This document shows positions 1 through 5,101 of a stretch of 5,866 bases of DNA, in pieces. The stretch is taken from contig JAISAX010000775.1 of assembly GCA_031266495.1 (NCBI GenBank), positions 1 through 5,866 on the forward strand, given 5' to 3'. How positions within the stretch are numbered: the stretch's first letter is position 1; every line of letters begins with the position of its first letter. The notes beneath the pieces were generated by a model. That model ran no database searches and was not told where the DNA came from. It saw only the letters and a list, made by a program, of their open reading frames with translations. Source of the stretch: Opitutaceae bacterium (GTDB lineage: Bacteria; Verrucomicrobiota; Verrucomicrobiae; Opitutales; Opitutaceae). Position numbers and translations under genes: made by a program.

Positions 1-22
1 CACGGTTCGGATCGGCAGCAAA

Positions 23-64
23 GGCTTGGGCGAGACGCCCAAGCCAGCACGCGAGACGCGTGCT
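23..64. repeat. Two adjacent perfect hairpins with AGA loops
   Basis: Two back-to-back palindromes are visible. Positions 23-32 pair with 36-45 (10 bp, arm GGCTTGGGCG, loop AGA). Positions 46-53 pair with 57-64 (8 bp, arm AGCACGCG, loop AGA). Both share the core GCGAGACGC although their outer arms differ. There is no T-run after either, so they do not look like intrinsic terminators. They resemble repetitive extragenic palindromes, but the family cannot be named from one window. Confidence 0.7.
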
Positions 65-83
65 CTCCCCGGACCGACTGCTT

Positions 84-259
84 GCGTAACATCAGTGTGT
101 AACTGAAGTTACGCGGAGCGGCCGTAGGGGCTTCGCTTGCGAAGCCCGCGAATACCTTGGGGTATCGCTACTTCGTCCGGCATTGTCCGGCTGGCGCGGG
201 CGTCGCAAGCGACGCCCCTACCTGCGCAGTGCGTAACGTCAGTGTGTAACTTCAGTTAC
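84..259. repeat. REP-like composite element: outer direct repeats, inner inverted repeats
   Basis: The outer units at 84-112 and 231-259 share GCGTAAC-R-TCAGTGTGTAAC and then the palindrome GTAACT-NN-AGTTAC. The central dinucleotide is GA in the first and TC in the second. Inside them, 124-150 and 195-221 are inverted copies of one another. Each is itself a 9-bp hairpin with a 2-base loop: 128-136/139-147 with arm GGGCTTCGC, and 198-206/209-217 with arm GGGCGTCGC. The two differences between the copies compensate, so both stems stay fully paired. A small hairpin (ATACC/GGTAT) lies at 152-165. No open reading frame of note crosses the element. It could be a REP/BIME-type element or a small non-autonomous mobile element; no flanking target duplication is evident. 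Confidence 0.65.
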
Positions 260-263
260 AGCC

Positions 264-295
264 GGAGGGGAGGGGAAGGGGGGGGGGGAGGGGGG
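264..295 (+). repeat. G-rich tract with G-quadruplex potential
   Basis: The plus strand carries successive G runs separated by single or double A, including 11 Gs at 278-288 and 6 Gs at 290-295. This pattern allows an intramolecular G-quadruplex. It lies immediately after the REP-like composite. The exact G count may be unreliable because long G runs are prone to sequencing error. Confidence 0.5.
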
Positions 296-439
296 ACCGA
301 AAAATAACCGGGAGGGTGTCCGGGATTGACTCGCCGGGCAGAGTGGATGGTTTTGGTGACGCTTTTGCCTGGCCGCATACTCGTATTCGTATTTACGGAC
401 AGACGAACCACTAACCAACATCACCAATAACATTCACCA
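296..439. other. Intergenic stretch with no supported gene
   Basis: I see no coding sequence with family resemblance here on either strand. The short repeat CGTATT occurs twice near 382-393. TTGCCT at 365-370 and TATTTA at 390-395 are 19 bases apart and only loosely resemble a sigma-70 promoter, so I do not call one. Any promoter for the structured RNA downstream would be expected in this stretch. Confidence 0.4.
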
Positions 440-610
440 AAGCGATTTTGCGTCGCTTCGGCCGCTGATCCTGATCGAAACCGGAAATTTCAAAGGGGAA
501 GGCTGCGCTGGAAGCACGCCCCGATTGGGGCGTGCCGATAGCGTTCTTCTCCAAGGCTCTTTCCGGTGCCTGATCAGGGACGCGTGTAGGCGCGTCCCTC
601 TTTTTTTTTT
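440..610 (+). ncRNA. Putative structured RNA or leader ending in an intrinsic terminator; family unknown
   Basis: The plus strand folds by hand into a long rod. A 5' hairpin pairs 440-445 with 453-458. The main rod pairs 470-476 with 572-578 (CCTGATC/GATCAGG), 480-487 with 560-567 (ACCGGAAA/TTTCCGGT), 495-502 with 545-552 (8 bp including G-U pairs), 506-509 with 540-543, and 514-522 with 527-535 (9 bp, loop GATT). A 7x7 internal loop separates the second and third helices. The outermost helix overlaps the first three bases of the terminator stem, so the two partly compete. It may be a free small RNA or a leader that attenuates the acyltransferase gene 77 bases beyond the T-run. I could not match it to 6S RNA, SRP RNA or a known riboswitch. 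The 5' end is a guess. Confidence 0.4.
576..610 (+). terminator. Strong rho-independent terminator
   Basis: A 9-bp GC-rich stem pairs AGGGACGCG (576-584) with CGCGTCCCT (591-599) around the loop TGTAGG. One C and then ten consecutive Ts (601-610) follow. The T-run makes it directional for the plus strand. No protein gene precedes it in the window, so it must end an RNA transcript or act as an attenuator ahead of the acyltransferase. Confidence 0.8.
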
Positions 611-687
611 CTCGGGCACCGTGAGATTACCTTGGAGACAGAACTGCCGAAGCAGGACTGAAGCTGCGCGTTCGCCAACGCACAGCC

Positions 688-2955
688 ATGTCTCCCTTCC
701 CTCGAACGGCGCCATCGCCGAAGTCTTCCGCATCAACACATGCCGCGACCACCGCGACCACCGCGACCGCAGCAATCACCGCCGCCGCAGCCGCCACAGT
801 CGCAGCAGCCGAAACCGCAGATACTGCCGCGACCGCAGCGGGCATCCACCGCCGATCCGCGGCAGTCGCAGAGGCAACTGCGGCGACAACGACGGCAAAG
901 GCAATCGCGGCAGCCAGCGCATTTGCCGGGCCGCTGCCTCTTGTTTACCGACCCGATATCGACGGGTTGCGCGCTGTCGCCGTGCTGGCGGTGGTGTTTT
1001 ATCACGCGAGGCTGTCGTGTCCGGGCGGATACGTGGGCGTGGATGTTTTTTTCGTGATCTCCGGATACCTGATCACGGCCCTGCTCTGGCGCGAATTGCG
1101 GGAAGGGAGTTTGTCGCTGGCGGGTTTCTGGGAACGGCGGGTGCGGCGCATTTTCCCGGCGAGCGCCGTCATGGTGCTGGCAACCTTGCTGGCGGGAGCG
1201 TTTCTGCCGTTGGCGGCGGATTACGCCAAACTGGGCTGGTCGGCGCTGGCCCAGTCGGTCATGAGCGCAAACCTGTTCTTCTGGCGGCAAGAGGGCGGGT
1301 ATTTCGCCGATACCGGATTTCATCCGCTGATGCACACATGGTCGCTGGCGGTGGAGGAACAGTTTTATCTGTTTTTCCCGCTGGCGCTGCTGTTTTTCCG
1401 GAGCTGGTTTCGGGAACGGCCCGCGATGTTGAGGCGGTGGTTGTGGATCGGGTTCTGGGGGAGCCTGGCGCTGGCGGCGATTTTTCTACCGTGGAAAACC
1501 AGATCGGTTTTTTTCCTGTTGCCGACGCGCGCGTGGGAATTGTTGTGCGGGGCGTTGCTTGCGATGTTTCCGGCGGCGTGGTTTGTGTCGCATCGGCGCT
1601 GGCGCTGGCTCCGGGAAGCGGCGACATGGGCGGGGTTGGCGGGAATCCTGGCGCCTGTCTGGCTGTATTCCGACCGGACGCTTTTTCCCGGACTGGCCGC
1701 ATTGCCTCCGTGCCTGGGCGCGGCGGCCATTATCTGGGCCAATACGCGAGTCAACGTCCGGAATGACGCGATAGCAGAGGGGGGGGAGGAGGGCGCGGGG
1801 TTGACGCTATTCGGGCGTGTGCTTGCGTGGCGTCCTGTGGTGTTTGTCGGGTTGATTTCATACTCGCTCTACTTGTGGCACTGGCCGGTGCTCGCGTTCG
1901 CGCATTACGGGTATCCTTCGAATAATTTGCCGGGCCTGTCTGTATCCACGAGATTGTTACCACTGGCCTTGGCCGCGGCGCTGGCGGTTGTGTCGTGGCG
2001 CTGGATCGAGGTGCCTTTCCGGAAAAAACGCATCGCGAAAAGCCGCCGGACGGTTTTCGGACTGGCTGCGGCAGTAACGGCGCTGGTGATGGCGGCAGGC
2101 GGGAGCATCGCGTTGTCTCGCGGGTTCCCGTCCCGCATGGCGACGGAGGTGGCGCGCCTGAATGCGGCGGCTCTGGATGATACCGGATTTCGTGACAATG
2201 TGGAAATCGCCGATGTAGTGGCAGGGAGACTACCGCGGTTGGGCAATGTTGATCCGGACGCTCCGGTGCGCGTGTTGCTTTGGGGTGATAGCCACGCAAT
2301 GCATGTGGCTGCCGCGCTGGATGTGTTTTGCCGCAGCCAGGGCGTCGCAGGGGAAATCGTTGCCTGTCACAGCACACCGCCAGTGCTGGATACCGTTCTT
2401 GAGAAAAGGAGTCACTTGGGAAAAGATGCCACGGTTTGGGCAGACGCGGTTTTTCAACATATCCGCAAGACTGGAGTCAGGGACGTGCTTCTGGCAGCCC
2501 GCTGGGGCGGGTATGAGCGGAACAATCCGCGGCTTCTTGAAACGGCGCTTCGGGAAACCATCCGGCATTTGACGGCGGAGGCGGGTTGTCGTGTATGGGT
2601 TTTGCAGGACACGCCGGATGTTGATGTAGTCGTTCCCAAGATACTGATTACGGAAGCGCTGGCCACATCTTCATCGTGGGTATGGGGAAATCGTGGCGAA
2701 TGGCGACGGACAGAAGAGCAGCACCGGAGGAAAAACCCGGTGCTCTATCGTCTGGCGGAACAGGCTTCGTTGGGAAAAATCCCGGCAAGGTTTATCGATC
2801 CCGCGCCGGCGTTGCTGGAACCCGATGGCCACTACCGTGCGGATCAGGATGGCGTGTCGCTTTATTTTGACGACGACCATCTGACAACGCGTGGGTCGCG
2901 GCTCGTTTTGCTGCCGTTGCTGGAGGCGGCAATGGGTGACGCCTTCGGGAAATAA
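688..2955 (+). CDS. OafA/OatA-type membrane O-acyltransferase with C-terminal SGNH domain
   Basis: This 755-residue integral membrane protein probably moves acetyl or similar acyl groups across the membrane onto a surface glycan (lipopolysaccharide, exopolysaccharide or peptidoglycan). The acyltransferase-3 domain starts at about residue 87 with YRPDIDGLRAVAVL. It has the family histidine in FYHA (H106), then FFVISGYLI, WERRVRRIFPA, HTWSLAVEEQFYLFFPL and SLYLWHWPV, within about ten hydrophobic segments. A last hydrophobic segment near residues 460-480 leads to an SGNH domain with block-I GDSH (S535 as likely nucleophile) and a terminal DDDHL (D728, H731). Residues 1-84 are Ala/Thr-rich and absent from typical members. 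ATG 688 is the only usable in-frame start because no ATG, GTG or TTG lies between it and the domain. There is no clear ribosome-binding site. A G8 run at 1779-1786 encodes a Gly/Glu loop. Codons are G-ending, unlike dapF and pduL. The natural substrate cannot be read from sequence. Confidence 0.9.
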   Translation: MSPFPRTAPSPKSSASTHAATTATTATAAITAAAAATVAAAETADTAATAAGIHRRSAAVAEATAATTTAKAIAAASAFAGPLPLVYRPDIDGLRAVAVLAVVFYHARLSCPGGYVGVDVFFVISGYLITALLWRELREGSLSLAGFWERRVRRIFPASAVMVLATLLAGAFLPLAADYAKLGWSALAQSVMSANLFFWRQEGGYFADTGFHPLMHTWSLAVEEQFYLFFPLALLFFRSWFRERPAMLRRWLWIGFWGSLALAAIFLPWKTRSVFFLLPTRAWELLCGALLAMFPAAWFVSHRRWRWLREAATWAGLAGILAPVWLYSDRTLFPGLAALPPCLGAAAIIWANTRVNVRNDAIAEGGEEGAGLTLFGRVLAWRPVVFVGLISYSLYLWHWPVLAFAHYGYPSNNLPGLSVSTRLLPLALAAALAVVSWRWIEVPFRKKRIAKSRRTVFGLAAAVTALVMAAGGSIALSRGFPSRMATEVARLNAAALDDTGFRDNVEIADVVAGRLPRLGNVDPDAPVRVLLWGDSHAMHVAAALDVFCRSQGVAGEIVACHSTPPVLDTVLEKRSHLGKDATVWADAVFQHIRKTGVRDVLLAARWGGYERNNPRLLETALRETIRHLTAEAGCRVWVLQDTPDVDVVVPKILITEALATSSSWVWGNRGEWRRTEEQHRRKNPVLYRLAEQASLGKIPARFIDPAPALLEPDGHYRADQDGVSLYFDDDHLTTRGSRLVLLPLLEAAMGDAFGK
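733..930 (+). repeat. Low-complexity Ala/Thr-coding segment at the acyltransferase N-terminus
   Basis: Short units related to ACCGCG and CCGCAG recur here and encode runs of alanine and threonine in the acyltransferase frame. The next frame reads as Pro/Arg/Gln-rich. The segment contains no stop in the gene's frame and ends just before the first conserved domain residues. It may be a disordered cytoplasmic tail, or expansion of a simple repeat that joined a start codon to an older gene start. Confidence 0.6.
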
Positions 2956-3059
2956 GGCAGGCCGCAGGAGTTGTCTTTTTGCGTATGACTTCCCTATGGC
3001 GCAGACATTCCCTTCCGGTCTTCTGTCTTCGGCGAAACTCTGGTTGCGGCTTCGCCCCA

Positions 3060-3158
3060 CCGGGTTTGTGTGCTTGCGTAACCCTCCCGCCTCCTCCCGT
3101 CTCCTCCCGCCTCCTCCCGCCGCTTCCCGCTGCCTCCCGCCAACGCACACAAACCCGG
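3060..3158. repeat. 14-bp inverted repeat enclosing six 10-bp tandem repeats
   Basis: CCGGGTTTGTGTGC at 3060-3073 is perfectly complementary to GCACACAAACCCGG at 3145-3158. Between them, 3081-3140 is six exact-period 10-bp units with consensus CTCCTCCCGC; the outer copies are the most diverged. The minus strand of the array is G-rich (GCGGGAGGAG units) and could form a G-quadruplex. The right arm ends nine bases before the dapF start codon, so a transcript beginning upstream would carry a hairpin in its 5' leader. The remainder of the 2956-3167 gap shows no gene and no convincing terminator for the acyltransferase. Confidence 0.75.
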
Positions 3159-3167
3159 ACCGAACCC

Positions 3168-4046
3168 ATGATGCGCTTCCACAAATACCACGCCCTCGGC
3201 AACGACTACATCGTCCTCGACCCCGCGGACTTCCCTGCCTGGCAACCCGTCCCGTCGGTGGAGCAGATCCGCGTCGTCTGCCACCGCAATTTCGGCGTCG
3301 GCTCCGACGGCATTCTCTGGGGACCCCTGCCCTCCTCGCAGAGCGAATCCGGACTGCGCATCTTCAATCCCGACGGTTCCGAGGCCGAAAAATCCGGCAA
3401 CGGCCTGCGCATTTTTTCGCGTTATCTGTGGGACGCCGGGTTCGTCAAGAAGCCTGCCGATGCCGGGGCCAATCCCGTCCTCACTATCGAGACGCCCGGC
3501 GGCCATGTCCGCGCCGAAATCAGGGACGCCGGCCGTCTCGTCACCGTGGACATGGGCCGCGTGAGCTTCGACAGCGCCCGCATTCCCGTCGCCGGTCCCG
3601 TCCGCGAGGTGATCAACGAAAAAATCACGGTCCTCGACCGCGAGTTCACCTTTTGCGCCGCCACCATCGGCAACCCGCACTGCGTGCTCCCGCTCCCCGA
3701 AGTCTCCGCCGGACTCGCCCACAAATACGGTCCCCACCTGGAGACGCACGCCAGCTTCCCGCGCAAGACCAACGTGCAATTTCTCAAAATCCTCGACCGC
3801 GCCAACATCCGCATCGAGATCTGGGAACGCGGCGCCGGCTACACGCTCGCCTCCGGCAGCAGCTCCAGCGCCGCGGCGGCCGTGGCGCACAAGCTCGGCC
3901 TCGTGGACGGCAACGTCACCGTGCACATGCCCGGCGGACAGATCGGCATCGAGATCGCCGACGACTTCGCCATCCGCATGACCGGCACCGTCAACAAGGT
4001 CGCCGACGGCGTCATGCACGAGGAACTCTTCGCAATAAAAATCTGA
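3168..4046 (+). CDS. dapF: Diaminopimelate epimerase homologue lacking both catalytic cysteines
   Basis: This 292-residue protein has the DapF fold signatures along its whole length; family members are about 275 residues. DapF interconverts LL- and meso-diaminopimelate in lysine and peptidoglycan synthesis, using two cysteines as acid and base. Seen here: ALGNDY (N12), FNPDGSE (N67), TIGNPH (N169), N202 and WERG (E220, R221), which align with the substrate-binding residues. The canonical CGNG is SGNG (S76, codon TCC at 3393-3395). The canonical ACGTGACA is ASGSSSSA (S229, codon TCC at 3852-3854). Cysteine-to-serine mutants of DapF are known to lose most epimerase activity, so this may be a non-epimerase paralogue, a weak enzyme, or one with different chemistry. 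The start is placed at ATG 3168 because MMRFHKYHALGNDY matches family N-termini; the open frame upstream is repeat-derived. A second ATG follows at 3171. There is no Shine-Dalgarno sequence. The gene is C-rich at third positions, like pduL. Family membership is confident; the function is not. Confidence 0.85.
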   Translation: MMRFHKYHALGNDYIVLDPADFPAWQPVPSVEQIRVVCHRNFGVGSDGILWGPLPSSQSESGLRIFNPDGSEAEKSGNGLRIFSRYLWDAGFVKKPADAGANPVLTIETPGGHVRAEIRDAGRLVTVDMGRVSFDSARIPVAGPVREVINEKITVLDREFTFCAATIGNPHCVLPLPEVSAGLAHKYGPHLETHASFPRKTNVQFLKILDRANIRIEIWERGAGYTLASGSSSSAAAAVAHKLGLVDGNVTVHMPGGQIGIEIADDFAIRMTGTVNKVADGVMHEELFAIKI

Positions 4047-4060
4047 CGGCCCGCCGGGCG

Positions 4061-4100
4061 GCGGCGACGCGGCGACGCGGCGGGGCGGCGGAGCGGCGAC
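4061..4100. repeat. Five 8-bp tandem repeats in the dapF 3' gap
   Basis: Positions 4061-4068, 4069-4076, 4077-4084, 4085-4092 and 4093-4100 all begin GCGGCG and end AC, AC, GG, GA and AC. The array starts 14 bases after the dapF stop and lies between two convergent genes. The G/C-rich sequence can form several short hairpins with GCCGC downstream. No T-run supports an intrinsic terminator for either gene. Confidence 0.65.
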
Positions 4101-4134
4101 GGGAGCCGCCGGCCTCATCCCACTCATACCAGTC

Positions 4135-4848
4135 TCATATCCATTCCACCGGAGGTTTTTCGTCCCCGGCCGGGCGGGACGGCGCCTTGCCGCCACCCTT
4201 GCCCGGTTCCGCTCCGACATTTCCCGCGTTGGCATCACTCTCCTTCTCCGGCTTGCCCTGTTTTCCCGACTCCCCGCCGCTTCCGCCTTCCGCCTCGCCA
4301 AACGCCTTCCGCAGCTTTTCCCACGACTCGGTCACTTTCGTCTTCGCCGCACTCCACCCGGACGCTCCGGCCTTGCCAAGCTCCCGGACCGACTCGCGAA
4401 AATCCGCCAGCGCCTTGTCCAGCTTCGCCTTCATCTCCGGGGTGAGCTCCTTCGCCCCGGCCTTCCAGTCCGCGATTTTCTCTCCCGCCTTGTCCGCCAG
4501 CCGGTCGAGCTTCGCCGCCGCGGCGGTCCGCGCGTCGAACGTCGTTTCGTCGAGCCAGGCGACGCCGCCGCGCGCAGCCACCTTTGCATCCTCGTAAAAT
4601 TCCCGTGATTTTTTCTTCGCCGCATTCCACGCCTCTTCCGCTGCTTTCCCGGCCTTTCCGGAGAACGTCGCATCCCCCGGCCTGCCGCACGCCTCTTCGC
4701 CCGCCGGAGCCGGAGCGCGATCCCGGTCCCGGCCCTGCTCCGGCTCCGGCTGCGGCCCGGAAGATTCGGCTGCAAGCTCCGCCATACCCAAGGCACCCGC
4801 CAACACCCAGCAAAGCAGGCAACGGAAAAAGACTGTCGTTTTCATCAT
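4135..4848 (-). CDS. Predicted secreted, helix-rich, charged protein of unknown function
   Basis: I do not recognise this 237-residue protein. It begins MMKTTVFFR followed by a hydrophobic stretch (residues 10-23), and has small residues suitable for signal-peptidase cleavage around 23-27, so export through Sec is likely. Neither Cys 10 nor Cys 13 sits in a convincing lipobox. Residues 28-60 are Pro/Glu/Arg-rich. Residues 60-180 are Ala/Lys/Glu/Asp-rich with regularly spaced Trp and Phe, as in amphipathic helices of apolipoprotein-like or LEA-like proteins. The last 50 residues are Gly/Glu/Lys/Pro-rich and probably disordered. The coding strand is G-rich. The gene converges on dapF with an 88-bp gap and diverges from pduL. 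GGAGGAGG precedes the start but at an unusual 17-base spacing. The signal peptide and start region argue that it is real, but the low complexity leaves some doubt. Confidence 0.65.
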   Translation of the reverse strand: MMKTTVFFRCLLCWVLAGALGMAELAAESSGPQPEPEQGRDRDRAPAPAGEEACGRPGDATFSGKAGKAAEEAWNAAKKKSREFYEDAKVAARGGVAWLDETTFDARTAAAAKLDRLADKAGEKIADWKAGAKELTPEMKAKLDKALADFRESVRELGKAGASGWSAAKTKVTESWEKLRKAFGEAEGGSGGESGKQGKPEKESDANAGNVGAEPGKGGGKAPSRPAGDEKPPVEWI

Positions 4849-4849
4849 G

Positions 4850-4873
4850 CTGGCACACTAGCCAGCCTCCTCC
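4850..4873 (-). promoter_or_regulatory. Shine-Dalgarno separated from the start codon by a hairpin
   Basis: On the minus strand GGAGGAGG (4866-4873) is followed by a perfect 5-bp hairpin, CTGGC-TAGTGT-GCCAG (4850-4865), then G and the ATG at 4846-4848 with a second ATG at 4843-4845. The linear spacing of 17 bases is too long for normal initiation. Folding of the hairpin would bring the purine tract to within 1 or 4 bases of the two ATGs. Confidence 0.4.
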
Positions 4874-4904
4874 GCCACACAAGCGGCCAACTGCGAACGA
4901 CCGT

Positions 4905-4918
4905 CCCCCCCCCCCCCC
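4905..4918. repeat. C14 homopolymer in the divergent intergenic region
   Basis: Fourteen consecutive Cs lie 56 bases upstream of the secreted-protein start codon (14 Gs on its coding strand). Such tracts can change length by slippage and alter promoter spacing. The true length is uncertain, since other G/C runs in this window may be artefactual. Confidence 0.6.
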
Positions 4919-4948
4919 GGCCCAACTGCCCGTCCTGCAATATTCTGC

Positions 4949-4993
4949 CATAATCTGGAGCAAAACTCGCAAAATCTCTCAAAATCTACCAAA
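4949..4993 (+). promoter_or_regulatory. Possible promoter region with four phased A-tracts upstream of pduL
   Basis: CATAAT at 4949-4954 resembles a sigma-70 -10 box, but the sequence 17 bases upstream (CTGCCC) matches the -35 consensus at only three of six positions. A-tracts then follow at 4962-4965, 4971-4974, 4981-4984 and 4991-4993, spaced 9, 10 and 10 bases. That is close to one helical turn and predicts intrinsic curvature in otherwise GC-rich DNA. The region lies between divergent genes and could serve either. Confidence 0.35.
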
Positions 4994-5039
4994 CCGGGCT
5001 TGCCTTTGTGCCCAACCTCGCTCTTTTTCTCTCACCACT

Positions 5040-5085
5040 CGCACACATACCGCTCGCCCACGTATCGCCCGCACACATACCGCTC
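5040..5085. repeat. Two 16-bp direct repeats, 30-bp period, just upstream of pduL
   Basis: CGCACACATACCGCTC occurs identically at 5040-5055 and 5070-5085. The second copy ends 16 bases before the pduL ATG. The copies are on the same strand and could be a duplicated regulator site or a simple duplication. Translation through them gives a repetitive Tyr/Arg/His/Pro sequence, one reason not to start pduL further upstream at 5000. Confidence 0.5.
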
Positions 5086-5101
5086 TCGCACTCCTTCCCC
5101 C

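Noticed and set aside
365..395. A sigma-70 promoter for the structured RNA
   Set aside because: TTGCCT and TATTTA are 19 bases apart and match consensus poorly; this is no better than chance.
239..433. A small minus-strand open frame (64 codons) starting MLLVMLVSG
   Set aside because: Its last third is translated from the G-rich tract as Pro/Ser repeats, and I see no ribosome-binding site or family resemblance. The tail YEYEY comes from a short CGTATT repeat.
440..610. Identification of the structured RNA as 6S RNA or SRP RNA
   Set aside because: The rod is shorter than typical 6S RNA and its bubble is small. The conserved SRP loop sequence is absent. The overall shape alone is not enough.
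525..1766. A 413-codon plus-strand open frame overlapping the terminator and the acyltransferase
   Set aside because: It starts inside the structured RNA hairpin and runs through the acyltransferase in the wrong frame. The translation is Gly/Arg-rich without motifs.
2941..2980. A terminator after the acyltransferase
   Set aside because: The GCCTT/AAGGC hairpin (2941-2958) is weak, and the five Ts at 2976-2980 lie 17 bases away rather than directly after the stem.
3081..3140. The 10-bp tandem array as a CRISPR
   Set aside because: The repeats are contiguous with no spacers and far too short.
2994..4301. A 435-codon open frame on the minus strand across dapF
   Set aside because: It lies antisense to a clear DapF-family gene and its translation is Gly/Ala/Arg/Asp-rich with no domain resemblance. 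Long antisense frames are expected in C-ending high-GC genes.
2891..4597. A 568-codon plus-strand open frame overlapping the acyltransferase end and dapF
   Set aside because: The translation is Arg/Pro/Ser-rich low complexity running through two real genes in another frame, with no conserved motif.
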